NCBI GenBank assembly: GCA_963422285.2
Contig: CAXXJO010000002.1
Location: 310,001 to 374,000, forward strand
From: VXYL01 sp963422285
GTDB taxonomy: Bacteria > Pseudomonadota > Gammaproteobacteria > Pseudomonadales > Azotimanducaceae
Direction: 5' to 3'
DNA: 64,000 bases
In this document: positions 9,248 to 16,998 of the stretch, in pieces
Layout of the letters: each line of letters opens with the position of its first letter
How positions within the stretch are numbered: the stretch's first letter is position 1
The notes under the pieces: generated by a model
What the model was told of the DNA's origin: nothing
The model's database searches: none
Seen by the model: only the letters and a program-made list of their open reading frames with translations
Program-made: the position numbers and the translations under genes

Positions 9248-9634
9248 CTACCACAACACCGGGGCCGGGTAGCGAGCGATCTCGGCGTCCGGAGTGACGA
9301 TCACCAGACCGTTGAGAATGGCCTGGGAAACGAGGCCGCGGTCGAACGGATCCCGATGGTGCGCAGGCAGCAAGGCGTCGTGCGCCGCGCAGTCCTCGTC
9401 AAAGGCAAGGGGCTCGAGCTGCAGCCACTGCCGGCGACTTGCGACATATCGGTTCGGTGGCTCCGGCAGCGGCAGCCGGCCAAGACGGTGCTTGACCGCG
9501 ATCTCCCAAGCCGACAGTGCGCTCAGGAATACTTCGTTGCCGGGGGCGCGACAGCCCGTTCGAGCCGCCGGCGTCAAGTGCGAATCGTCGGCAGCCAACC
9601 AGAGAAAGGTGCAGGTGTCGAGCAGCAGCCTCAC
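9248..9634 (-). CDS. Type II toxin, PIN domain (VapC-like) ribonuclease
   Basis: A 128-residue PIN-domain protein. The acidic metal-binding residues are D6 in LLLDTCTFLWL, E44 in SAWEIAVK, and D95 and D98 in HRDPFDRGLV, with a final D in VIVTPDAEI. These are arranged as in VapC endoribonucleases of the type with the DPFDR motif. It is six bases downstream of an antitoxin gene on the same strand, the classical antitoxin-toxin order. The toxin would cleave RNA when the antitoxin is degraded. All catalytic residues are kept, so the module looks functional. Confidence 0.9.
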   Translation of the reverse strand: MRLLLDTCTFLWLAADDSHLTPAARTGCRAPGNEVFLSALSAWEIAVKHRLGRLPLPEPPNRYVASRRQWLQLEPLAFDEDCAAHDALLPAHHRDPFDRGLVSQAILNGLVIVTPDAEIARYPAPVLW

Positions 9635-9640
9635 GCCGAC

Positions 9641-9880
9641 TCAAGCACCGCCCTCGAATGCATCGAGGACTTCGTCCGGAAGCGGCTCGAAGAAGCTGGC
9701 GGGGACGGCCATCCCGCGGTCTATCCCCACTGGCCGCTGTTTGCGCGGCGGCGCCGACAGCGGTCGAATCTCGGCAATCGGCACGTTCCGGCGACAGAGC
9801 ACGATGGTCTCTCCCTTCTCGACGCTTTCGAGATGGCTCGATAGGTGCGCCTTCGCTTCGGCTATGTTGATCCGGATCAT
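9641..9880 (-). CDS. Type II antitoxin, Phd/YefM family
   Basis: A 79-residue antitoxin whose N-terminus (MIRINIAEAKAHLSSHLESVEKGETIVLCRRNVPIAE, first 36 residues) has the alpha-beta layout of the Phd/YefM DNA-binding fold. The C-terminal tail, rich in Pro and acidic residues (PLPDEVLDAFEGGA), would wrap the toxin. It is immediately upstream of the PIN toxin and the pair should be autoregulated; a palindromic operator was not clearly identified in the short upstream region. The repeat element at 9934 starts about 50 bp upstream. Confidence 0.88.
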   Translation of the reverse strand: MIRINIAEAKAHLSSHLESVEKGETIVLCRRNVPIAEIRPLSAPPRKQRPVGIDRGMAVPASFFEPLPDEVLDAFEGGA

Positions 9881-9933
9881 GACTCGATACTAGACCATAT
9901 CGATGAGCCTGTTCAAGCCGTGCTGGGCCAGCA

Positions 9934-10060
9934 GGCGGCTCGGTTTGAATCCGCGTCGTCATGCATCGAATCCCGCATGCAGCGGCGCGAGACGGCATTG
10001 AATCCCGTATGCAGTGGCGTCCGTGGGAGCGCGGCTTGTCCAAAGTCGAACCGAGCCGCC
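9934..10060. mobile_element. 127-bp MITE-like element with 12-bp perfect TIRs
   Basis: The interval begins with GGCGGCTCGGTT (9934-9945) and ends with its exact reverse complement (10049-10060). The ends also match, at most positions, the 19-bp ends of the element at 11913-12185. Inside are two near-identical 25-bp direct repeats, at 9963-9987 and 9995-10019, with a 32-bp period (core GAATCCCG-ATGCAG-GGCG). There is no coding sequence. The structure suggests a small non-autonomous mobile element. It separates the antitoxin from the DUF35 gene. Confidence 0.5.
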
Positions 10061-10063
10061 GCC

Positions 10064-10621
10064 CTATCCCCCGACCAGCTTCCACTGCACCAGCGTATAG
10101 GCAGGGTCTTCGTGCTTGTGGTGTTCGAATGCCGCCTGCACGGAAGCGCCGATCTCCACCGGCTGGCGCGGGTCGCCGAGCAGGTTGCCCACCATGCGGG
10201 CGCCATCGTGGTGCGGGAACTCCACCAGCACGACGATGTACGGCCCCTGCTCGGCAAGCGCCGGATGCACCGGATGCCAGACCCGCTCGTAGCTGTAGAT
10301 GCGGCCGCCCCGGGGCACTTCGTCGAACACGAGATCGTCGCTGTGGCAGTGGTGGCAGATCCATTCCGGTCCCCACTGCCAGCCGCCGCAGGCTCGGCAG
10401 TGCTGCATCACCAGGCGTTCTTCCGCTGCCGCCTGCCAGTACGGCGCATCGAGACCGTCAGACGCCGGTGCCGGTTTCGGCAGGCCGGGGTTCAGATAGC
10501 TCTTCTCATGCGACGGGTTCCCCTTCTCGCTTGCGAGAGGCACTCGCTCGCTCCCCGGCTGAGGGCTCTCTTCGTGCGAGGGGTGCCCCCTCGCGCTCCC
10601 CAGCTGAGGGCTCCTGCTCAT
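10064..10621 (-). CDS. DUF35 OB-fold/zinc-ribbon acyl-CoA associated protein
   Basis: A 185-residue protein with the rubredoxin-like zinc ribbon C-x2-C-x10-C-x2-C (HCRACGGWQWGPEWICHHCH) followed by an OB fold, the DUF35 arrangement. DUF35 proteins bind SCP2-thiolase-type partners and acyl-CoA. The start ATG overlaps the stop of the upstream thiolase-like gene (ATGA), so translation is coupled and the two products probably form one complex. The N-terminus is unusual: between MSR and SYLNPGLPKPAPASDG there is a stretch of about 37 residues with repeated PSHE(E/K)S words encoded by palindromic repeats (see the repeat entry). Confidence 0.85.
   Translation of the reverse strand: MSRSPQLGSARGHPSHEESPQPGSERVPLASEKGNPSHEKSYLNPGLPKPAPASDGLDAPYWQAAAEERLVMQHCRACGGWQWGPEWICHHCHSDDLVFDEVPRGGRIYSYERVWHPVHPALAEQGPYIVVLVEFPHHDGARMVGNLLGDPRQPVEIGASVQAAFEHHKHEDPAYTLVQWKLVGG
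10500..10617. repeat. Duplicated palindromic repeat inserted in frame
   Basis: Two imperfect copies of a roughly 50-65 bp unit lie head to tail, each running from CTCTTC-TGCGA-GGGG through a CTCGC hairpin to CTCCCC-GCTGAGGG. They sit inside the 5' end of the DUF35 gene and code for the repeated SPQxGSxR...PSHE segment. The sequence resembles REP-type palindromes that can insert without breaking the frame. Confidence 0.5.
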
Positions 10622-11796
10622 AGCGTTGCCTCCGAACCGAAGATGGAGGAACTCACCGGCGTCACCATGGGACCGGAGACCACCATGGACACGTCCACGC
10701 CGTCTACTTGGTTCGGGGACGTGCCACGTATCTGCCGCACGGCTTCGATATTCAGCTCCAGGCCGTGCATGTAGCACTCGGCCAAGTTGCCGCCGCTGGT
10801 GTTGGCGGGCAGTTTGCCGTCCGGTGCGAGCAAGTTCTCCTTGACGAAAAACTCGTTGCACCCGTCCGGCTCGCAGAAGCCGTGCTCGACGATGCTCATC
10901 AGTACGCCTCCGGTGAAGTTCTCGTAGCATTGCAGAACATCCACGTCGCCGGGCTTGCACTGGGCCATGTCGTACAGCCTTGGCACGCAGGTCTTGAAAT
11001 TCGAACTAGCGTAGTCCGGCGTGTTGTGGACGCTGGCACCGGCGCGGTAGTGCGAACCAGTCACCGCGCTCAGCACATAGACCGGCGGATGGTCGAAATC
11101 CTTGGCGCGGTCCGCCGGCACCACGATCATCGCCGCCGCGCCGTCATTCTCCAAGCAGCAGTCGAACAGGTGAAACGGCTCCACGATCCAACGCGAATTG
11201 TCGTACTTCGCCTCGTCGAGCGGACGACCGTGCATTACGGCACGAGGATTATTCTGGGCATGGTGGTACGAGGCCAGAGAAATAGCCCGCAGCGCAGACT
11301 GCTCGACGCCATGCTCATGCATGAAGCGCACCACCTTCATGGCGAAGCTCTGGGCCGGCGACATCAGGCCGTAGGGCACGGCATACGCCCCGGCACCGGA
11401 CACCACGTTGCTGCGCGGTCCTTGGCCGAAGCGTCCGAACTGGCCCTGGGCCAGTGCCCGGAACACCACCACGCACTCCGCCAAGCCGGTGGCCACTGCC
11501 GCCGCGGCGTGGGCGAGCGCCGCGCTGCCGCCTCCGCCGCCGCCGCCCCATTGCATGTTGGAGAAGCGCAGATCGTGGATGCCGAGAGCATTGGCGAGCC
11601 TGGACGGGTCGCTGCGGTCGTTGGAGAAGGACGCGAATCCGTCCACCTCCTTCGGTGAGATGCCGGCATCCTCGCAGGCTGCGAGCACGGCCATCAGCGC
11701 CAGCTTGAACTCCGCATCCGGAGACTGGCCGCGCTTGTAGTAGGTGGTCTCGCCGACGCCGGCGATGGCGCCGGCTCCTCTCAAGGTTCGCGACAT
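10618..11796 (-). CDS. Thiolase-like (SCP-x/lipid-transfer) protein
   Basis: A 392-residue thiolase-fold protein of the SCP2-thiolase group. Conserved segments include GVGETTYYKRGQSPDAEFKL near the N-terminus, CCLENDGAAAMIVVPADRA in the middle and ANTSGGNLAECYMHGLE with the His of the C-terminal half. Members of this group act on branched or steroid-like 3-oxoacyl-CoA and often need a DUF35 partner, which is encoded directly downstream with an ATGA overlap. I prefer ATG at 11796 (MSRTLRGAGAIAGVG) over the upstream ATG at 11829 because the conserved region begins there. An element with inverted repeats lies about 115 bp upstream. Confidence 0.85.
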   Translation of the reverse strand: MSRTLRGAGAIAGVGETTYYKRGQSPDAEFKLALMAVLAACEDAGISPKEVDGFASFSNDRSDPSRLANALGIHDLRFSNMQWGGGGGGGSAALAHAAAAVATGLAECVVVFRALAQGQFGRFGQGPRSNVVSGAGAYAVPYGLMSPAQSFAMKVVRFMHEHGVEQSALRAISLASYHHAQNNPRAVMHGRPLDEAKYDNSRWIVEPFHLFDCCLENDGAAAMIVVPADRAKDFDHPPVYVLSAVTGSHYRAGASVHNTPDYASSNFKTCVPRLYDMAQCKPGDVDVLQCYENFTGGVLMSIVEHGFCEPDGCNEFFVKENLLAPDGKLPANTSGGNLAECYMHGLELNIEAVRQIRGTSPNQVDGVDVSMVVSGPMVTPVSSSIFGSEATL

Positions 11797-11912
11797 GAAG
11801 CGTAGTCCTGTTTCGATAATCCCCGGCACGCGCCTGAGAAATACCCCTCCAGCGCACTAGGAAACGCAAGATAGCGTACCGGAGAGGGGGATTTCAAGCC
11901 GTGCTCCGAACC

Positions 11913-12185
11913 GGTAGTGGCTCGGTTTGAAATTCGATCAGTCGCGCCGCCACGGACGACACTGCATATGGCATTCGATGCCGTTCCATACCCTATATCT
12001 TGGGGAGCTACATACAACAATGCACTAGGCACTATAGATAACCATAGATAGAGATAACCATAGATAGTAGTTATGCCTTGAAAGCTACACCATATATTGC
12101 AGCTTGGATGCTCAAGTACATAGTTCCCATATTTTGCATGGGCGTGATGCAGGATGACGATACGGATTCAAACCGAGCCACTGCC
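11913..12185. mobile_element. 273-bp MITE-like element with 19-bp TIRs
   Basis: The left end GGTAGTGGCTCGGTTTGAA (11913-11931) and the right end (12167-12185) are inverted copies with one mismatch in 19; the inner 16 bp are perfect. The interior is much richer in A and T than the surroundings and has no gene. It contains an exact 16-bp tandem duplication. The element lies between divergently oriented genes (thiolase-like on minus, YciI-like on plus). Related ends occur at 1359, 9934-10060 and 22748. Confidence 0.6.
12036..12067. repeat. Exact 16-bp tandem duplication
   Basis: AGATAACCATAGATAG occurs twice back to back (12036-12051 and 12052-12067) inside the AT-rich interior of the inverted-repeat element. 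Confidence 0.85.
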
Positions 12186-12297
12186 TCCGAACCTTCCTGC
12201 CGGCAACAAGCCGTCTTCCCCGCTGCGCACTCCTTGTATCCGAGTGGGCAGCAACTCGCTGGCTCTCGGCGATGGCATGTGCGAAGGTGTCTTCTCC

Positions 12298-12978
12298 ATG
12301 GGCCGAGGCATTCGCACTGGCGTGACCACTTGCATCGACTGCGACAGGTCGGGAAGCGGCGGCGGCGAGCTGCGCGGGGTATTGGTTTGGCTTCGCACCG
12401 GCCCGGCACAGCTGTCGCCAGAGGATTCGAGGGCAGTCTTCGACGGGCACTTCGAGAACATGGAGAAGATGGCGGCTGAGGGCGTCCTGCTGCTGGTAGG
12501 ACCGCTTGGCGAGCCGCGCGCCGAGCCGGACCACCGTGGCATCTACGTTTTCGACGTGGACGATGTGGAGCAGGCGGCCGCGCTCGCGGCGACGGATCCC
12601 GCGGTGGCCGCTGGCGTGTTCGTGCTGGACGCCGAACCCTTCGCCACCCGAGCGCCGTTGCAGGCGCTGGCCGGCCAAGCCGCGCGCAAAGCCGAGGCCG
12701 AAGGCATGCGTTCCTACGTGATCGCTCAAGCCGCCAACGGCGCAGCCGCCGAGCGGGCGAAGGCGCGTCTCGCCGACCGCGGGCGCGTCTTCCTGGCAGC
12801 GCGCGTCGGCGGGGGAGATTCGACGCGGGAGTTTCTCATCCTTGATGCCGAAACCGTTGCCGAAGCTCGCACACAGCTCGCGCCTGACCAAGACCGCGGA
12901 GAACCCGACTGGATGCTGTCGCCGTGGCACGGCTCCAAGCAGGTCGAGCGGTTGCCGGAGCTGCTGCCCTCACCGTAG
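12298..12978 (+). CDS. YciI-like domain protein (tandem)
   Basis: About 226 residues. The first half reads GVLVWLRTGPAQLSPEDSRAVF and continues with HFENMEKMAAEGVLLLVGPL, the typical YCII ferredoxin-like fold with a conserved His before the (M)xxLxxxGxLxxxGP element. A second, weaker copy (MRSYVIAQAANGAAAERAKA onward) follows. YciI-type proteins are small cytosolic proteins of poorly defined enzymatic role. The start is uncertain: ATG 12298 and GTG 12322 are possible, and the frame is open back to 12154, but that longer form would run through the inverted-repeat element and is unlikely. The MaoC hydratase follows on the same strand 116 bp later. Confidence 0.65.
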   Translation: MGRGIRTGVTTCIDCDRSGSGGGELRGVLVWLRTGPAQLSPEDSRAVFDGHFENMEKMAAEGVLLLVGPLGEPRAEPDHRGIYVFDVDDVEQAAALAATDPAVAAGVFVLDAEPFATRAPLQALAGQAARKAEAEGMRSYVIAQAANGAAAERAKARLADRGRVFLAARVGGGDSTREFLILDAETVAEARTQLAPDQDRGEPDWMLSPWHGSKQVERLPELLPSP

Positions 12979-13094
12979 GCCAATGCCGCGGCGACTGCTG
13001 GTGGCGCAACGGAATCGGCGAAGCGATTCCCACGGCAGACGCGACATGGTTCAATGGGCCGCACGAGACGCATCGAATATCACGGAGAATCACC

Positions 13095-13931
13095 ATGTCT
13101 ATCAACCCCGATGCCGTCGGCGCTACCGGCGGTCCCGTTTCCCGCTCCTGGAGCTCCAGGGACGCCCTGCTCTACGCCGTCGGCATCGGCGCCGGCACGG
13201 ACGAGCTGCAGTTCACCACCGAGAACACTGCCAACGTGCCGCAACGGGTGTTCCCCACGTTCGCCGTCATCATCGGCGGCGGCGGGACGCCGATGGACAA
13301 GGTCGGCTCCTTCAATCCGGCGCTGATGGTGCATGGCGAGCAGGGCATCGAGCTGCTGGACGATATCCCGCCAGACGGCGAAATCGAGAACACTGGACGC
13401 ATCGCCGGCATTTGGGACAAGGGCAGCGCTGCGGTACTGGAGTTCGAATCCGAGTCGGTGGACAAGGCCACCGGCAAGACGTTGCTGAAGACGCGCTCCA
13501 CGTTGTTCTGCCGCGGCGAAGGCGGCTGGGGCGGCGACCGCGGTCCGGCCCGGAAGATCCGATACCCCGATGCCGAACCCAGCCACCAAGTCACCTACGT
13601 CACCCGCGAGGACCAAGCCTTGACCTACCGCCTGTCCGGCGACCGCAACCCGCTGCACTCGGACCCGTCATTCGCAGCGCGGGGCGGTTTCGCCAAGCCC
13701 ATCCTACACGGCCTGTGTACCTACGGCTTCACCGGCCGCGCCCTGCTGCACAGCCTGTGCGACAGCGATCCGTCCCGCTTCCGCGCCATGAACGCGCGCT
13801 TCTCGAAGCCGGTGATCCCAGGCGATACGCTGACGGTGTCCATGTGGGCGGACGGCAACGAAGCGCTGTTTCGCACCACGAACCAGCATGGGGAGGTAGT
13901 GATCGACCAAGGAGTGTGCAAGTTCGGTTGA
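13095..13931 (+). CDS. MaoC-type enoyl-CoA hydratase 2
   Basis: A 278-residue double hot-dog protein. The hydratase 2 signature YRLSGDRNPLHSDPSFA is intact, giving the catalytic pair D183 and H188, and is followed by FAKPILHGLCTYGF. The N-terminal hot-dog half has lost these residues, as usual. The enzyme hydrates trans-2-enoyl-CoA to the (R)-3-hydroxy form in beta-oxidation of branched or polyketide-like acids. The start is fixed by GGAGAA just before ATG; upstream ORF sequence back to 12924 overlaps the YciI gene in another frame and is rejected. Confidence 0.9.
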   Translation: MSINPDAVGATGGPVSRSWSSRDALLYAVGIGAGTDELQFTTENTANVPQRVFPTFAVIIGGGGTPMDKVGSFNPALMVHGEQGIELLDDIPPDGEIENTGRIAGIWDKGSAAVLEFESESVDKATGKTLLKTRSTLFCRGEGGWGGDRGPARKIRYPDAEPSHQVTYVTREDQALTYRLSGDRNPLHSDPSFAARGGFAKPILHGLCTYGFTGRALLHSLCDSDPSRFRAMNARFSKPVIPGDTLTVSMWADGNEALFRTTNQHGEVVIDQGVCKFG

Positions 13932-14114
13932 AGCCTGCCCATGCCTGTCGGGCACGGGTCATGATTCTATGGTACCCAGGGTTGGTGGTTCTGCCGCTTT
14001 GCGCATCTATGGAAGCACATCCGAGGCTGCGAGCGCGGCCCGTACGCGTTGGCCAAAGCGCCTGCGGTTCGCCGGAAGAGGTGCGGATGCCACAGCCCGG
14101 CCTGCGACGCCAGG

Positions 14115-16403
14115 TCAAACCCCGGCCGGCAGTTCGTGGTGCGGCACCGCTCGTTCGAGCCCGGCGTCCACCAGCCGCTGACGCACGAAGGCCATGATCT
14201 CGCTGCTGGAGCGCAGGCGCAGCGCCCGCGCCAGGATGCGGCGACAGTCGATCAGCGAGACGTGGTGGATCACCCACTTCACGCGCGGCAGGTTGGCGGC
14301 ATTCATGGAGAGCACGTCGTATCCCATGCCGACGCACAGCACGGCACCCTCCGGCGTACCGGCGAGTTCGCCGCAGATGCCCACGGGCTTGCCCTCGGCG
14401 TGGCAGCGCTTGGCGATTTCCCGCAGCGCGATGAGCATGGATGGATGCACTTCCTCGAACAGATCGGCGACGCGAGGATTGTTGCGGTCCACCGCCAGCA
14501 TGTACTGGGTGAGGTCGTTGGAACCCACGGCCAGGAAGTCTACGGCACGGGCGATCTCCCGGATCAGGTAGATGGCGGCGGGCACCTCGATCATCACGCC
14601 CACCAGCGGCGGCTTGACGTCGTAGCCTTCCTCCACCACCTCCCGATGAGCGCGGCGGATGAGCGTCTGGGCTTCCTCGATCTGCTCCAGACGGCTCACC
14701 ATAGGCAGCATGATGCGCAGGATGCCCTCCAGACCGGCGTTGGCCTTGACCATGGCCCGCACTTGGCCGAGGAATATCTCCGGGTGGTCCAGGGTGATGC
14801 GGATGCCTCGCCAGCCGAGGAACGGGTTTTCCTCCTCAATGGGGAAGTAGGACAGCGGCTTGTCGCCGCCGATGTCCAAGGTGCGCATGGTCACCGGGCG
14901 CGGCTCGAACGCTTCCATGTGCTCGCGGTAGATGGCGCGCTGCTCCTCCTCGGTAGGGAAGCGGTCGCCCATCGAGAATGGCACTTCGGTACGGAACAAG
15001 CCGATGCCCTCGGCCCCGCGATCCAGAGAGCGAGTGATCTCGCTCACCAAGCCGATGTTCACCCACAGGTTGATGGAATGGCCGTCGCGGGTGGCGCTGG
15101 GCAGGTCGCGCAGGGTTTCCAGTTCGCGGGCGAACTCCACTTCCTCCAGCAGATACTGATCGTAGGAATCGCGCAGGATGGTGCCGGGATTGACGAACAC
15201 CTCGCCATAGTGGCCGTCGACGATGACAGTCTGGTTCTCGACGCTGTAGATGGGCACGTCGACGGCACCCATCACCGTCGGGATGCCCAGGGCGTCGGCT
15301 AGGATGGCACCGTGGGAGTTGCGCGAACCCTTGAGCGATACGATGCCGCGCAGCCGCTCAATGGGGAAATCGGCCATCATCGGGGCGGTGACCTCCTCGG
15401 CTACCAACACCATGTCGTTCGGGTACGGCGTCGGCTTGGCGTCGATCTCCTGCAGGTTGGCGAGCACCCGCTGGCCGAGTTCGCGAACATCGGCGGAGCG
15501 TTCTCGCAAGTACGAGTCCTGCATCCGCTCGAAGACAGCGGCCTGCTCGAAGATCGCCTGCTTGAGCGCTCCCTGGGCCCACTGGCCGCGGCGAATCCGC
15601 TGGCGCACATCCCCGGCCAGGGCGGCGTCGTCGAGCATGTGCAGGTAGGCGTCGAACAGTTCTCGCTCTTCAGGCCCCAGGTTCTTGGCCATCTCGTCGT
15701 TGATCCGCTCGATGTCGGCGCGTGCTTGGCCGATGGCGCGCTCGAACAGCGCCAGCTCCGCGTCCACGTCCTCGGCTTGCTTGTCCGGCACCAGCTCGAG
15801 ACGGGCCGCTGGCAGCACCACGAAGGCAGTGCCGATGCCGATGCCGGGAACGCCCGGGATGCCCTGGAAGTGCGCCTCCCGCCGTTCGCCGTCGGCATCT
15901 GGGAAAAGCTCCTTGACGGCGCCGGTGGCCTCGGCGTGGGCGACATGGCCCGCGATCTGGGCCCCCAGGGTGACCAGGAAGGCCACTTCGTTCTCGTCGT
16001 AGCGGCGCACCTGCCGATCCTGCACCACCAGCACCCCCAGCACTTCGCGGATGTGGACGATGGGCACGCCCAGGAACGCCTTGAACGCATCTTCCTGCAA
16101 GCCCGAGACGTAGAAGAAGCGCATGTGGGAGTATGCGTCTTCCAGGTTGATGGGCTCGGCGCGTTCAGCGACCAGACCGACGACGCCTTCGCCGGCCGCC
16201 AGGGATGACTTGCCCACCAGTTCCGTGTTGAGACCCTCGTTGGCGACGAAGTGGAAGCGTCCTGTGGCGCGGTCGCGCAGGTAGATGGAACAGACCTCGA
16301 CGTCGAGGATCATCGACACCCGGGCGACAAGCAGATCCAGCGCGGCGCGAAAACCGGACGCGGCACCCACATCCTGGACAATCTGCCGAAGAGCATCGAG
16401 CAT
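14115..16403 (-). CDS. ptsP: Phosphoenolpyruvate-protein phosphotransferase PtsP (EI-Ntr)
   Basis: A 762-residue EI-Ntr protein. An N-terminal GAF domain covers residues 1-170 (LDALRQIVQDVGAASGFRAAL onward). The PTS EI N-terminal, phosphohistidine and PEP-binding domains follow; the phosphorylated histidine is H364 in GSRNSHGAILADALG. The C-terminal TIM barrel carries the usual MLPMVSRLEQIEEA and GICGELAG segments. EI-Ntr starts the nitrogen PTS phosphorelay using PEP. It lies 12 bp downstream of rppH on the same strand, the arrangement conserved in gammaproteobacteria. NPr and EIIA-Ntr are not in the window. Confidence 0.95.
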   Translation of the reverse strand: MLDALRQIVQDVGAASGFRAALDLLVARVSMILDVEVCSIYLRDRATGRFHFVANEGLNTELVGKSSLAAGEGVVGLVAERAEPINLEDAYSHMRFFYVSGLQEDAFKAFLGVPIVHIREVLGVLVVQDRQVRRYDENEVAFLVTLGAQIAGHVAHAEATGAVKELFPDADGERREAHFQGIPGVPGIGIGTAFVVLPAARLELVPDKQAEDVDAELALFERAIGQARADIERINDEMAKNLGPEERELFDAYLHMLDDAALAGDVRQRIRRGQWAQGALKQAIFEQAAVFERMQDSYLRERSADVRELGQRVLANLQEIDAKPTPYPNDMVLVAEEVTAPMMADFPIERLRGIVSLKGSRNSHGAILADALGIPTVMGAVDVPIYSVENQTVIVDGHYGEVFVNPGTILRDSYDQYLLEEVEFARELETLRDLPSATRDGHSINLWVNIGLVSEITRSLDRGAEGIGLFRTEVPFSMGDRFPTEEEQRAIYREHMEAFEPRPVTMRTLDIGGDKPLSYFPIEEENPFLGWRGIRITLDHPEIFLGQVRAMVKANAGLEGILRIMLPMVSRLEQIEEAQTLIRRAHREVVEEGYDVKPPLVGVMIEVPAAIYLIREIARAVDFLAVGSNDLTQYMLAVDRNNPRVADLFEEVHPSMLIALREIAKRCHAEGKPVGICGELAGTPEGAVLCVGMGYDVLSMNAANLPRVKWVIHHVSLIDCRRILARALRLRSSSEIMAFVRQRLVDAGLERAVPHHELPAGV

Positions 16404-16415
16404 GGCGAATCGCCC

Positions 16416-16916
16416 CTAGCCGCCGACCCGCAAGGCGGGGGCCAGTTCCCGCAAGGCCCGACGGTACACAGGACGTTTGAAGGCCACTACCTGCCCCACC
16501 GGATACCAGTAGCTCACCCAGCGCCAGTGGTCGAACTCGGGCGTCTCGGCGCACTCCACGCACACCTGCTCGTCGCTGGCCAGCAGGCGCAGCAGGAACC
16601 ACTTCTGCTTCTGGCCGAGGAAGGTCTGATCCCGCCGCAGACTCCGGGGCAACTGGTAGCGAAGCCAGCCCTGGGTGCAGGCGCGCATTTCCACCGCATC
16701 CTCGGTCAGCCCCACCTCCTCGTACAGCTCGCGGTAGAGCGCGTCGTTCACGCTCTCGCCGCGCTGGATGCCGCCCTGGGGAAACTGCCAAGCGTCAAAG
16801 CCACCCACCCGCCGCGCCCACAGCACCTGGCCGCACGGGTTCTGAATCACGATGCCGACATTGGGCCGGAAGCCGTGGCGGTCCACGTTGTCCGATTGGT
16901 CTTTGATCGCGCTCAT
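16416..16916 (-). CDS. rppH: RNA pyrophosphohydrolase RppH
   Basis: A 166-residue Nudix enzyme that removes pyrophosphate from the 5' end of mRNAs to start their decay. The Nudix box GGIQRGESVNDALYRELYEE followed by VGL fits G-x5-E-x7-REUxEExGU exactly, and the leading GFRPNVGIVI and the segment WQFPQG are typical for RppH. The start at 16916 (MSAIKDQSDNVDRHGFRPN) is preferred; an upstream ATG at 16934 would add six residues. The N-terminal extension ahead of GFRPN is slightly longer than in most homologues. It forms an operon with ptsP. Confidence 0.93.
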   Translation of the reverse strand: MSAIKDQSDNVDRHGFRPNVGIVIQNPCGQVLWARRVGGFDAWQFPQGGIQRGESVNDALYRELYEEVGLTEDAVEMRACTQGWLRYQLPRSLRRDQTFLGQKQKWFLLRLLASDEQVCVECAETPEFDHWRWVSYWYPVGQVVAFKRPVYRRALRELAPALRVGG

Positions 16917-16998
16917 CGGGCGGCATTGTTCCACAAGGCGAGGGCAGCGGCTACCGCCTCGGCGGTATCATGGCGGCCGCCGATGCGGAGGGCGACCG

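Noticed and set aside
9963..10019. Possible CRISPR repeats
   Set aside because: Only two repeats with a 7-bp spacer, inside an inverted-repeat element and without cas genes.
12154..12297. Longer N-terminus for the YciI-like protein
   Set aside because: The extension runs through the right end of the inverted-repeat element and has no homology-like sequence.
13932..14114. Possible terminator between the MaoC gene and ptsP
   Set aside because: The GCCTG/GGGCA complementarity is short and interrupted and no U-tract follows.
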